64,000 nt of DNA from Gibbula magus (Eukaryota > Mollusca > Gastropoda > Trochida > Trochidae): contig OW388300.1 of NCBI GenBank assembly GCA_936450465.1, positions 39,030,358 to 39,094,357 on the forward strand. Reading direction: 5' to 3'. The translations under genes and the position numbers were made by a program. This document shows positions 35,001-50,000 of the stretch, in pieces. How positions within the stretch are numbered: the stretch's first letter is position 1; each line of letters starts with the position of its first letter. The notes beneath the pieces are model-generated. The model had not been told where the DNA came from, made no database searches, and was given only the letters and a program-made list of their open reading frames with translations.

Positions 35001-38000
35001 TAGACAAGCTGTTTGATGAGAACACACTCATCGGATCAGGCTGGACCACACATGAATCTCTCAGGTTTGTGATTATTTCAAATAATAAGACCAGACCTTG
35101 ACCTGCTTTTGATTGTTTATTTATAAATATATTAAGTTAAGTTATATGTAAATTGAAGAAGTTAAAAGTTTGTTTTTTTATCATTGAATTGAAAAAATGT
35201 TGCTGAAGAATAACTAATGTCATGAGATTATTTTTCAACAAATGACGAAATTAGTCGTCAATGAACATTTTATTTTATTAGACAGCACATATTGTTTCCC
35301 GCTCACGTATGAAGTGTATTGCCAGTCAAAATCATTAACGATCCCAAAATAAAAATTCATGATTAAATTTCATCTTTCTTTGATCAGGCCACAAAGTTAC
35401 TGATTACTAGTCATTTGAGGTCTACACTGCCGCTCTACGATCCCTCTCGCCGTTAACCTTTCATTAGCAGTTTTTGTGAGCAAACGCTAATCTAGTTTTC
35501 ATCTTTCTTTGATCAGGCCGCTAGCATACAGCACACTTGCCGATCTAGTCCATCATGTGAGGTCTGCACTCCCGCTCAACGATCTGTCTCTCGCCGTTAA
35601 CCTTTTCTCGAAGAATGTTCATGACGAGTCGCTCCCCAGCAGTATACAGACCATGTCCTGTAAACTCCTCCTCAACCTCGTCGAATGCATCAGGCAGAAG
35701 AGTGAGCAGGAGAATGGCAATGTGAGTGCCACCTTACATCTTTTAGAAGTATCCTGAGGCTGTGAGAAACACGTCATCATCATGATGACCCAAATGCAGT
35801 TACAGATTAATTCCATTTTTTTGGATTTTTTTCTAAAATCATATCTTGACCTGTGGATTAATATTTCGGTGAAATCGGGAATGTTTTCTTTGAAGATGAT
35901 TTTGATTTATTATTTTGATTATATTATTCAACCAAGCAGAAATGCTTTGTATATGTTAATTCCACAAAGTGACACTTTTGTTAAGGGTCATAGATTATTA
36001 AATGATTATCCTTTAGTGGCCAGTCCCTGATTATTCCCTTGGTTGTGATTCCTATAAATTGGCCACTCATATTCTTTTGACACATCTTATAACACTGGTA
36101 GTATGGTATAAATTTTCTGCAGAAAGATTCATATGATGTCACACTTCCTTTCTCAATTATGGTGAGGAGAATGGAAACAAATTTTGTTGATGTAAAATAC
36201 AATTTTAAATTTCCTCTACATTGGAAAAATTAATAAGGGAATGATTAAAACTAAATAAACCATTTTTCAATGAATAATTCACATCCCTAAAACAACAATC
36301 AGATACAAGTCAAATATTCATGACCTATCATATTTTTTCAAGGGGAGAGAACTCCTGATGCGGATGTTAGAAGTGTTTGTGCTCAAGTTCAAGACCATTG
36401 CTGTCATCCAACTTCCGCTGATCCTCCAGAAATGGTGAGTTGTGATGGAGATGCCTTGCCTCATTAGTTGTTTGAAAACAGGGGCAATTTCATTTCATTT
36501 TAACATAAAAGTTTAAATCCAAAATAATTTTTGGCAGAATTTTTTTTTGGATTCTTCTGTAAATTTGAAATTAAATTTCTGTGGGCGGGTCCTTCAAATT
36601 TACATGTATGCAAAATATTTTAAAAAGTTGAGGTTCAAACCCCGACACCCCTCTGGATCCACAACTGCACGGTGATCACTTATAAAAGTTCATTTGGCAG
36701 ATTAGTTTGATGTTTTTGGATTTGGATAACCATGTTCTCTTTTGTTCTCCACCAGCAAACAACAGCAGACTACAACACCTTCATCAAACTCCGGTCTGTC
36801 TGCTGACGTCAAGCCGAGTGACACGAAGGCGACGATAGAAGTGAAGCCTGCCCCGCCTGAAACTCCGAAAGAAGAGAACAAGACATTTGCAGCAAGTCTT
36901 GCAGAGTCTTCCAAGGAAAAGGAAGAATCAAATAAGGTCTGTAAATATTTTTGTATATTTTTGTAGAATAATGTCTTGACAAAAGTGTACTTAAAATGGC
37001 ATATGAAGCATCTTTAGACAAAGGAAACCGTTGAGTGAGTTTGTAACCCGTTTTGAGTTTTAATCAGACTGCTTTCTTTATCATATTTAAAATTGTGTTT
37101 CATACTTCTAATATATTAGATCTAAAACCGGTTTGGTGTGACTTTTATATTAGACACAAAAAATTGTAAATCACTGATTTCCCCGTTTATCACTTTTAAT
37201 ATTGTTTCATTATCTTTATTAATTACTAGACCCAGAACCGGTTTGGTGTCACTCCGAGCCAATACAACGTGTACTCCGTCGCTGACTGCCGCAGTCTCGT
37301 GAAGACGCTTGTATGTGGAGTAAAGACCATCACATGGGGTGTTCTTTCTTGCAAGGCTATTGGGAATGGTAAGCTATACATGCATCAGATTTAATTTAAT
37401 CATTTCGAGAATTGAATAATTCATGAGTGTATGGGGTAAAAACAACTTCTGATGAGATCCTTGTTACAAGGGGTGAGCTCCACAGCTGAGAATTCTACTC
37501 GGGAGTACATATGCACCAAACGAAATGAGCACGATCAAACTGTGCTCGGATTTAGCTCTGAGCTTCTCCTTGTAATCAAGAGGTCCAGGGTTCGAATCCC
37601 GCCAGGGGCACGGCAACTTTGTCTGCAGTAGAGAACTGTTCTACACGCAGTAAGGTTTGGGTGCAATACTACACTGAATTTCAGCGTAGTACCACCGATG
37701 GTTTGCTAGTTCCAGCCGTTGCTCGCAGGTTTCACCGCAATGCAAAACCACATGGCGTTGCGGGCTTTCTCCCTGCAATAATACTAGCAGCCGTGATATA
37801 AGTGAAATACTCTTGAAAGCGGCGTTAAACCCTAACTCACTCACTCACTCACTCCTTGTAATCAGGTGGAGCAGACAGCAGCAAAGATATCGACCTACGA
37901 ATGAACCCCTCAAAATAATGACAATTTTATCTCTCTTATACAAAATCAAGAAACAGCTTTATCTTCATGTTCTATATTTTTCAATGACGGAAATATAAAA

Positions 38001-41000
38001 AAAAAAATTCAATTTCACTAAATGACATCACTCAGGAAGTGACCCTTGACCTTGCTGTAAAATATTTCTCGAGATATATAACGAGAGCAGAACAGTGATC
38101 TGACAGTACTCCAACATGTGACAGGAGTGCTATTGGGAAGACTATCACCTGATGTGTCTTCTCTTGTTAGGCTATTTCGTCTTATTACAAACCCATTTAA
38201 GATATCGGTTTTTAACAGATCTACATGTTATTAGACTTTGTGAAACAACTCCGTTCATGTTAACTGCAAAGGGGATAGCATTTCTAAGAAACTATAGGTT
38301 AACCAAATTTGGTGTGTGGCTTGAGGGTATCAACACTTTGATGGAGTTCGAAAATAAGAAGCTATCGGTATTTTTAAGCTCTAATTAGAACAAATATGAC
38401 GGGATGTTAATGGCCGTATCTATTGTTATAGTTAATATTATTTTTTCTATTCAGCTGACGCTAGCCTGCTGCAGAATAAACAGTTCCAGTCGAAGGAGAC
38501 GCTGGTGTACGTCCGCCTCGTGAAGTACGCACTGGAGGCTCTCGACATATACACAGTCAACGTCACCTCCACCGGTCAGGCCATCATCAGACCAGCAGTG
38601 TAAGTTCCAGTGTTTTATCATTTCATAGGGGTGGGACAGTGTTTGGCGCATTTGATTTTGGATCAGGAGGTCCGGGGTTTGAATCCCACTAGGTGCTCCG
38701 CAACTTTATCTGCTGAAGAAAACGATTCAACATGCAGTACGGTTTTGATGTAATGCTGCACTGAAATATAGCTCTGTACCACCCATGGTTCGCTAGTTCT
38801 AGCCGATGCTTGCAGGTTTCACTGCAATCCATAAATGGTGTTACGGCTTTCCCACTGCAATAATACTAGCAGCCGTGATATAGGTGAAATAATCTTAATA
38901 ATAAGCAGCATTAAACCCATATCACCTCACCTTTATCATTTCACGTTTTGCATATATATTACAGTTGTCTTGCACTTACAAATGATGTGATCTTAAACAC
39001 ACATGTTTTTTATGCCATCAAGCTTTGTCTATTTTTCATGTTACCTGATTAAAACTATGAATTGCCCTGCACAAGTAGTTTTCTTTGCTCAAAAGGGACA
39101 GATTTCATTTTGCAAAGTAAACATGTACCATATTCTCTCGGGTATAAGACCATACTCGAGCCTTAGACCATCCCCACTTTTCAGGGGTTGTACTGGTTGG
39201 GGTTATTCTCAGGTTATAGCCCACCCCCAACTTTGCCAGATGTTCCATGGTCATACATTACATAAATATATAATATGATTTCAATTTAAGTGTCAAAAAC
39301 CTAAAAAAAACTATTCTGACTGTCTGACACTCTCCATATGAATTTTCATCTGAGTTTGGGTCTCTCCTGTCTAAAAGCCCACCCCCATGTTTTCAAGATG
39401 TTTGTTTGCCTCCCCCCCCCACATTTGGTCCACAGTTTGACCTGTACTAGAACTAACAATAAGCTATTGTTTTGTCTCCTCAGTGTGCAGACTGTGCGTA
39501 CGAAGGAGGAGAAGGAGGTCCTCGAACACTTCGCTGGAGTCGTAAGATATTTCTCTTTTCTTGAAATAACTCGTTCACCACTACCCCTCCACAGTGACAC
39601 ACAGTCTGACCCTCTAGCAAGGGGCTTACACTGTTGTTAACCTAGGTCGCAGGCAGACGTCAAAAAGGAGTTGCACATAGTCTTTTTTTTGCTGTTTTCC
39701 AAAGCTGTTAGTACTTAGAAGTGTCATTCATAAGATCAGGAAGATTTTCTGGATAACAACTCTTAATGTGAAAATACGTTTCGGAGTAAATGCTTACTCC
39801 TTCCTCAAGTTGTTATCCAGAAACATCCTCCTGTTATGATTTTGTATTGATTTGCGGATGTGGAAATTAGCATTGGAATTTCCAGAGTTAAAGGCAGACT
39901 GCGTCGAGGATAAAAATGAGATCACTTTTATCTACCTATGGTGATTGACATGTCTGCTAACGAGTCACAGACCCCAAATGTCAGACAATTGAAGTAATTG
40001 GTAGTAAAGATTACTGCATGTAAACAGTGAAACGAACCATAACTCATAAGCAGACACGCAAATCACCAAAGAAAGATAAAAGTGATCTCATTTTTATCCT
40101 GGACGCAGTGCCCCTTTAAGTGATCATTTTCAACTGAAATTTTTCAAAGGAATTTAGAAATTGGTTTAGTAATAAGAGACAAATCTGATTGGTGACAAAG
40201 TTCTTCCTCATTAGAATAGCCCAGAAACAAGTCAAATAAATTTTAAAAGTTGCTATCCTTGAGATTTGTCTCTCATATTGACAAATATTTCTTATAGTCA
40301 TCAGTCCACATAGACTGTGACCTCAATATTTCTGTTTGTGGTAAACAGGAGTGTACTTGTGTTTATAACGTCTGTGTTATGTTTCAGTTTACAATGATGA
40401 GTCCAATCACCTTCAAAGAAATATTTTCTTCTGTCATTGAGGTGAGTGAGATTAATATTCAAATCAATGAATACATGAATTGAAAATAGCATTGAATTTA
40501 TATATGACAATTACTAATTTACTAGCAGCCTCATGCTTTTCCTTTCCCATATAACCATGATCTTTAAATATATTATTATTATTAAATATTTATTTGGTCA
40601 TTGTTCTTGGCCACAGGGCAAAATGATACTCATGGACAATGGGATTTCTTAACTTCCCCAGAAACGGAATCATTTCAGAAATCAACCTTTTACACTGGTT
40701 ACCCTTAACTCCCATTCTTTAACATCACACAAATCAATTTTGTGATTTACGATCACCTAAGTACTATGTGAAAGGAGCCCATACGGTAATAGAATTCAAA
40801 TGTTGTGTAATGTGTTCAACATAATAACATTAATTCTGAGGATTTTGTCTCAAAATGTTAGGAAATTTTGTTGTTTTTTTCAGTACATGGTTGAAAGGAT
40901 CCACAACAATTACGCACTTCAGGTGAGTTAATTTGATTATGATCTATGTTAACATATTTATTTATTGTAGAAAAGTGCAGAAAAGGGGATGCGGCAATGT

Positions 41001-44000
41001 TTTGTTTGAAACCAATGACTAAATTAATGTCAAAGCATAATATATTCTCGAAAGCTTATCCAAAGGTGGATAAATTTAGAATTTTATGGGGGGTTACCAT
41101 ATTGTAAGGAGGGTTGGTCCACCCAGGGGATCATCCAATTTACAACCCCCTTTACCCTACCCTTGTTATCTTAACCCAGTGGCCATCCCTTTCTTCACGA
41201 GTAGTCATTCCTATAAATTGGCTACATAGAATGGTATGGCTCTTACTCAATTAACAGTTAAAGAAATCGGGAGGCGCTAACCTCTCTATTGCGGGAGAAG
41301 AGAGTATAAGTTGTTGGACATGGATCAAATAAATGATACCTGGAGATGAGTGTAAAAGGGGGGAGGTACCGTCAAAACACGTGGCAACAACTGTTGTGAT
41401 GAATGACCAGTCTGATGAAGGGGGTCGAAAGACCCCTGAAACGTCATAGTAAAATGTGTCATTCATCACAACAGTTACAGTTATGTAACAGTTACGTGTT
41501 TTGATGGTACCTCCCCCCTTATCTATTAACAGTTAAACTCTCTAAATTTTGGACAGGATGAAACTGAAACACTGCTCCTATGTTGGTTCAAATTTCAGAT
41601 TGTTGCAAATTCATTCCTTGCCAACCTTCAGACATCGGCAACGTTTGCAACTATCCTTGTGGAATATCTACTGGCAAGACTTGATGAAATGGGATGTAAG
41701 TACCAAATTCAAAATCGTAACGAATATATAAGAGTGAGTGAGTTATTGTTTAATGCCGCTTAGGCAGTGTTGCAGCCATTAGCAGCATGTGTTAAAAAAA
41801 CATGTATCATAATTCAGCTAGCTCCAAACGGCAAGTGGATATTTGTCAAAGGTATCTGTGAGAGAAGATAAACAAATGATTAACAATTAAGTTCTTACGA
41901 CTGCCATTGATGATTTCAGCGAACATGGAGAGATCCAACCTGTATCTGAAGCTCTTCAAGCTGGTGTTTGGATCCGTATCACTCTTCGCAGCTGAGAACG
42001 AACAGATGCTGAAGGTACTGTTTGATTTTAGCGGCCGGCATTTGTAAATGAGCTGTAAAATAGTGATAGTCCAACACTAGCTGTCCATGTGGCGATTGTC
42101 TGTGCATGTGTGACAATTGTCTGAATTGCTATTAACCCTCAAATTGCTATATTCTATATTGCCCCTTTTAGCCCCTGTGGCGGAATATTTAGATCCTCTT
42201 GCTTGTCACTGAGTTTTGCCGTAGGTACATCTTACCAGGAAGTGAATCTGGTACCATATAACTGACTTGGAGTCGCTGGCCAGTATCTCATCTGCAATAA
42301 TTGGCTGTTGGCAAAAAGTTTGCCTTCAGGGATATATGAATGTACTATTTCCATCCCAGACTGACCCAAGTTTTGCAAGTAAAGTAAGGGTTAATGGTGC
42401 AGGTGCTCTTATCCTGGGTTCTTATTTTATAATAACACTAAAAAGGGTTAATCCTTAGTATTTTATGTTCTAGAACTCATGTATGACTGACTTCTCCGTT
42501 GTTATGTTGTATTCATGCAACTAGGGATACTTATGTTATGTTCCTTATGCTTTCAAGTAATTTGTTTGATGAAATAGAGGATATTTGACATTTCCCATGG
42601 AATACCATGTATATCTCATCGAGTGAAGTAGAAATGTTTATATTCACGAGTGGCGCAGCCACGAGTGTAAATATATTGTTTCTACTTCACGAGATGAGAT
42701 GTACATGGTATTCGACGTGAAATGTCAAATTTTCTATTTATTAGATTTAACAAATCACGCATAGTTGGTAAATGACGTTCATTTTATGAACAGAGCCTCC
42801 GAGATCGCCTTCCATTTCACGGCCATTCTATGACGTCATCCTATTGTTACGATGACGTCATATGATTGAAAGTGTTATTTCACTGAGTAGAATAACATGT
42901 TATTTCACTCAGTGAAAATACGGATTTTATTTTAACCGATAAATGCCGTATTTCACCACTGAAAATATAATAAATGATTTTATTTGACCCCAAATTGCTC
43001 ATTCCAGCCGCACCTACACACAATTGTTAACCAGTCGATGGAACTCGCTATGAGTGCGAAGGAACCATACAACTACTTCCTGCTACTGAGAGCGCTCTTC
43101 AGATCCATCGGTGGTGGCAGTCATGATCTGCTCTACCAAGAGTTCCTTCCCTTGCTGCCCAACCTCCTGCAAGGTAATGGTTCTTCTTGCCCTCTAGTGC
43201 CAAAATTAACCCTCAAGTTGCTATAATTCATATAAACCCCTTGTAGCCCACGTGGCGAAATATTCTCACCCCTAGCTCACTGCAAGGGTTTTGCCTCTGA
43301 CACTTATTGGCACCGGCAGCTGAATTTCCTAGACATTTAATCAGATACCACCTAACTGACTGGGAGTCGCTGACACGGTAATGATCGGCTGTGAGAAAAA
43401 AATTCTGGGTTCGCCTGCTGGGGTATATAATGTACTACATCCGCCTGGGTTTCTTCCCTTGATGCCAAACCTCTTGCAAGGTAATGGTTCCTCATAGTCC
43501 TGCTCCTTTTGATGACCGAAGTGTGTTCTGAACATCTGGTTCATGTGCGAAGTGCAAGGAGTTGCTCTGATCACTGTTCTTGGCATGTGGAACATATTCC
43601 CGTGAAATAGGTTGTTCAAGCCGCACAGCAAAGGAACATGTCATAAAGCTAAGAATAAACTTTGGCGCGACCTCTTTCAATCAGCGCATTTACCAGATGA
43701 TACAACAGTTTGACATCACCCAAATCAAAATGGCTTTTGGTGTTTGGCTTTTTTTCTGTGATTGTCGTTTGACCAATCAAATCGCTGGGAAAATACGCTT
43801 ACATAATAAAAGACTTTGACATCTCTCTCTACTGCAGGTCTGAATGGTCTGCAGAGCGGTCTGCACCGGCAGCACATGAAGGATCTATTCGTGGAGCTGT
43901 GTCTGACGGTCCCGGTGAGACTCAGCTCTCTGCTGCCCTACCTCCCTATGCTTATGGACCCCCTTGTGTCAGCGCTCAATGGATCTCAGACTCTCGTCAG

Positions 44001-47000
44001 TCAGGTATGTTTATCATGTGATGTGGTTGTTTTCATGAATGTCATTGCCTTCTCATTTTCTCAACCACTGCACCCAATTGAACAATTTGTTTCTGTTAAT
44101 GAGGACATTATGGACATTGTAGTCCCCGTTCATCAACACAATCCTCCCTCGTACTATGTTCATATGGATGATAATTATTCTTTCCATGACAGGGTTTGAG
44201 GACTCTGGAGCTGTGTGTGGACAACCTGCAACCTGACTTCCTGTACGACCACATCCAGCCAGTCCGCGCTGAACTCATGCAGGTAGGTAACCTCCAACCA
44301 CGGTAGTTTTGAACCAGGGTAACTTCGAACCAAGATAACTTCAAACCATGGTTACCTCGAAAAAAGGTAATTATTAACTTCATACCAATTAACTTCAAAC
44401 CAGGGTAACAAGTGATATTTGGAATGTTTTCACATGGTCCTGTGCATATCATGTTTATCATTATCTATGTTGATAGAAACAATAATGGCGGTTTATCAAA
44501 TGATGGATGACTTGTTACGTAAACAGGATATCCCATGCAGAAATTGTACTATGAACTTATGGTGACTCTCTCTATACCCAGGCACTGTGGAGAACACTGA
44601 GGAACCCCCAGGACAACATCGCACACGTTGCGTTCAGGGTGCTCGGCAAGTTTGGAGGAGGAAACAGGAAGATGCTGAGAGAACCACAGAGGGTGAGAGG
44701 GATTGTTAGATTAGAATATTGAGTAGATCTTTTCAAAGCGGTCATGGAATATGACTACAACGAACATATTTGCAGGGAATATCAGATGGCATGCTTCTGT
44801 TTCCTGGAATAAATACAGTTTGGAAGTCTGTCAGGTCCACGGAGAAGGAACTCTTCTGAAAAAGAAATTATATTTTGCCCTTTGCAAGCTTATTTTAATG
44901 CTGTTTAGCAATAATTTATGATAATTTCAGAAAGCTGTGAGTTATTGGAGATGATGGGTTTGCACAAAAAGTTTTTGGCCAAATGCTTGCGAGTTGGCAA
45001 GTATGCATACACATATTTTGGAAATCTGATGCTAGGTGATGAGACATTGTAACGATAACGATCCATGATAGGAGATGGTGGCACAAATCATGACAATGTA
45101 ACGATAATGACACTGTGCTATGCCTCAGTGTTGATCTTATGAGGGGGCGGATAGCGCAGTGGTTAGCGCATTCGACTTTCGGATCAAGAGGTCAAGGGTT
45201 CGAATCCCGCCAGGGGCACGGCAACTTTGTGTGCAGTAGAGAACTGTTCTACACGCAGTCATGTTTGGGTGCAATTCTACACTGAATTTCAATGCAGTAC
45301 CACCCATGGTTCGCTAGTTCCAGACGATGCTCGCAGGTTTCACCGCAATGCATAGCCATATGGCGTTGCGGGCTTTCTCCCTGCTATAATACTAGCAGCC
45401 GCGATATAAGTGAAATACTCTTGAAAGCGGCGTTTAACCCCAACTCACCTCACCTCACCTTGATCTTATGACTTACTCATGCCTTGACTCATTTATCTCT
45501 TCTAACTGCAGCTGCAGTACAACGACAAGGAGACGGTGGGCTCGTGTATCACCATCCACTTCCAGGATACCAAGGTGCCCATCATGCTGCCAGTCGAAAA
45601 GGTATTAGCAATTTGTCTAGTTCATCAGCTTGTCTTCAAAATATTATCTACTTACCTAAATGATGTGAAATTGTCGTCAATTCTAAAAATCTTTCCTGAA
45701 TCAGTTAATGTGAGATCTCTAGCAAGCTGCCTATTCTAGTTCATTCATATACTGAATAAGTTGTTATTCCTCAACATACTTTGTCTCAAATCATTTCATC
45801 AGCTAAAGTGTCAAGATTTAGGCATTATTTTTTTCTGTGATGCAAAGACAGCTTGGTTCAAGTATTCTCACTTCAATTCTTTAATGTTGAGTTCATTATT
45901 ACATGTCGAGATCATATTGTTGATCAGACTAAATTTTATCATTCCTGCATGATAGCCTTGCTATGTATTGTTTTGAAGGATGTAAGGAATACGTTTTTAT
46001 CAATAGCATGACCGTTATTGTAAAACCTTCTAACATAAAAACTGTGACATTTAAGAAGATGGAAGTCAAATAAGGACACGGATTATGAAAAACAACTTCC
46101 TTATTTTAAGAATGTGAAAGTTTTTACACTGATTCTTCTATCATTATCATCCATGCTTGAAAATGTCGGAATCTGCGTCAGAACATCTCACTTGCATAAT
46201 TAAAATGTTATCCATAATACCTGGCCTTTTAAAAACTGATTGATTGAAATATATGTAATGCGTTCTTAAAATTCAGAATTCATGATATTACAATGTCCAA
46301 TTGGCTCAGGGAATCAGGGTATTGTAGTAGGATAGTAGATACAAATACACTGATGGAGCAGGATGTTTCAAAACGGCTTCATGATAGAACAATGACCATT
46401 TGTCCGTCAGGCTATCGACACTGCACTGACAGCCCTGAAGAGCAGTTCCACTGATGCGTTCAGTCGACGGCAGGCCTGGGACCTCATCAAGTGTTTCCTC
46501 GTCTCCGTCATGAACCTGGAGGATGATAAACAGACTCTCACACACCTCTTTACTCACTCCAGGTAGGAACCATGAAGCATTCGCATATATTCTCATGTTT
46601 TCATTTGGCATTCATCCACTAAAGTGTATTTCCCATAATAGGGTTAAATCGTTGTGCGCAAATCCATCTACTTAATATTTCACATGTATTCGTTACCACT
46701 GGGTCACTCTGGCGATCAGGTGGCCTGCGGTGAGATACCGATTGCACACAGCCAAAAGGTATGTTTTGGTAATCGCTAAATTCTTGCCGTGCAGAGTAAG
46801 GCTGGGTGCACAACCAATGAGAATACCTATCCAAACCTGTAAATAAAATATTCATTAAATTTTTATTGGAAATTCATTTGTCTGTTGTCTGTGCATTATA
46901 AATATACATTTCATTCCAACAGCTGAAACAGTTGTAAATCCGTAGAACTTGTTTCTCCTTTAATTGTTATTAGTGTCTGAATTGAAAACTGATTCATTGT

Positions 47001-50000
47001 GAACTTGCAAAACTATGTAACGTTATGCTACATAAATGCTAAACGAATTTAACATGAGAACTTTGATTCAGCTTCATAGAGAAGGAGATTGTGACGACGG
47101 CGGGTCCGCTGTACAAGAACCCGGACTCTCACTCTCGGAAGGTGCACGAGCAGGCGCTTACTGGCATGTTTGGTGCGTTTGTTTAAATTATTGTTAGCAG
47201 TGTGGTTGTAGTCAACCACAGAGTGATCTGCATCACACACATTTACATTGCATTTCTTTTGCTGTTTAAGACTCTCAAACACTCTTTCTTTACTATGGAT
47301 ATCATCATTTGTATCCCACAATGCAATGGGCAGCAGGTATTTACTGTGCAAACAGAGAATTCTGATTGGTTGTAATCAAAGTAGGTTGTGCGATCAGCGA
47401 TGTTGTTTAAAAAAATGTATAGTATTGGTCTTTGAAAATCATTTGCAGTTTATGAAATATCGATTTTCCTCAAAAAGAGAAAACTTTTCCTCAATAATTT
47501 GATTTTGAAATTCTAATTTCTATTAAAGTGGCTGCTGCAATCAAGGAACTTCGCCAGACTGCGCTCCCCTTCATGGCGTCCATGGTGCGTCACTACACCA
47601 TGATCGCAATCTCCCAGCAATGTGGTCCTTTCCCGGTAGGCGACAAACAGAACAAGTTGCAGGGGATGGATACCCAGATCCTGATCGATGCACTCGCCGT
47701 CATCATGGGCCACGAGGAGAAGGAACTATGCAAACCAGGAAACCTGGCACTGGTACTCATCCTGGAGACGGCCACTACGATACTTGGCGGCAAGGAGCGG
47801 GTAGGTTCATAAGTGAATTTGTCTTGGTTCTTGTTATGCCCCAGAATCTTATTTTTGGGTTTATCGTTTCTCACTTTGTCTGTCAGAAAATCTTTGCTAA
47901 AACATACTTGAAGGATTTGATGGTTTATAGTCGATGAAAGGAGAAAGTTGATGTTTAGATAACTTTCGTTTCTGCAATTTCAAGAAAAAGAGCCTCTTAT
48001 TAAGTTGACGTTTTTTTCTCTGCACTTAGCCTTGTACATTCCTGTTCTTCTGTAATGTTATGAATCAAGTAGGTAAAGTGATCATTACACACAATATCCC
48101 CTACAGAGTTGGTGACAGGATTTAATCGATAACACTTTCTCTTTCACATTATAGGCGTGTCAACTACCCCTGTTTGAGTACCTGGTGGACAGAATGTGTT
48201 CCCTCTGCTACGACAGAGCCTGGTACGCCAAGTACGGAGGGTGAGTAACTTTACATGTACCCTTGTCATTGTGAATCGCTTTCTTGCAATAAGAATCTTA
48301 AGATTGCTTCACTGACATTTGATATATCCCTTTAATCCAAAATTCCTAGCTGCAGCACTGGAATAATCTGAAAATTACCCTGTTTTCCCCTCTATACCTC
48401 CAGATGTCTGGCGATTAAGTTCCTGTCCGACTCAATGTCGCTCAAGTGGGTGCTGGAACACCAGTTCCTCTTCCTGAAGGCACTCCTCTTTGTGATGATG
48501 GACCTCACAGGGGAGGTAACTACTTTCTTTATTACCCATATACTGAGTTAATTTTTATTCCAGCACATGTGCACATATATATTTGCCTAGAAACTATTGT
48601 TTCAGTGTGAGTTCCCATATTTCATATTTTGTGAACTATCTGGCACATACTGAGGTCTGCTACTTTCGATTCAACCAAGATTGTCCCGTACGTCCAGTAC
48701 ATGCACAAAGTGAAAGGAGTGACTGCGAACACTGTTCTAAGCATGCGGAACATGTCCCAAAAAAAAGCAGGTGCAAGCCAGCACAGCAATAGAACATGTT
48801 CCGCACACTCAGAACAGTGTTCGCAGTCACTCCTTTCACTTCACGCATGTAACGGACATTCGGAACAAGAACCAATATTTTGAAAGGAGCAGGCCTATTT
48901 TCCCAACTATTTCATGGGAACATGAATGCTTGTACCGTATGTTCAAAACAAACTTCAGTAATCGAACGGAGCAGGTCTTAGATCTTGGCATAAATGATGC
49001 CCTTAAATCCACCAAGTCATATGACACACTTCCTCGGGTACTAATCTCTATAACTTACTTCAATATCAGCTCAACAGTAATGCAGATGTCTTCTTTTCCT
49101 CTGTTATCACAGTCTCCTTTCCACTTTCTTACAACCCAAGGATTACGCTCAACCTTGCTTCATTAAAATTTCCTTAATCCCAAAAAATGTATTTTCATGT
49201 GCTGCAATGCTATGCTATAATTCAATGCAGTGCCACCGTTGGTTCCTTGTTCCAACCAATTTCAGTAATGGATGATGTTAACATGGATTTACAGGAATTT
49301 GTCAACTAAGAGTGTAATCCAGGGCTCATATTTTCAAAGCTGTCTTAGTGCTAAGATAGTCGTAAGTCAATGTTAATGTATGGCACTTACAACTATCTAA
49401 GCGCTAAGAGTGCTTCGAAAATATGGGTACAGGTTGAGAATTAAAGGGAGAAACGCTATCCCTGAATAGTCTATGAACTGTCTGACACATAGAGGTCAAC
49501 AACTCGCTTAAATCCAGGGGGCAGGATAGCGCAGTGGTTAGCGTGTTCGGCTTCGGATTAAGAGGTCCGGGGTTCGAATCCCGCCAGGGGCACGGCAACT
49601 TTGTCTGCAGTAGAGAACTGTTCTACACGCAGTAAGGTTTGGGTGCAATGCTACACTGAAATCCCATGGTTCGCTAGTTCCAGCCGCTGCTCACAGGTTT
49701 CACTGCAATGCATAGCCAAATGGCGTTGCGGGCTTTCTCCCTGCCATAATACTAGCAGCCGCAATATAAGTGAAATACTCTTGAAAGCGGCGTTAAACCC
49801 CAACTCACCTCACCACCTCAACTCACTTAAATCCACCAACATAGCTTCTGTGACCCTCGAGTCAGGGTTAAAACCCATAATACATCACCCCACTGAGTTG
49901 ATCATTTGTAACCAGGTATCCTCGGGAGCAGTTGACCTGGCTAAAACCAACCTGGAGAAGATGCTGATCCTATGTGCTAAAGACCCAGAGCCTGACCAGA

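Noticed and set aside
45143..45220. tRNA gene with A and B boxes
   Set aside because: It is the tRNA-derived head of a SINE with target duplications; no paired acceptor stem or clean 3' end is visible.
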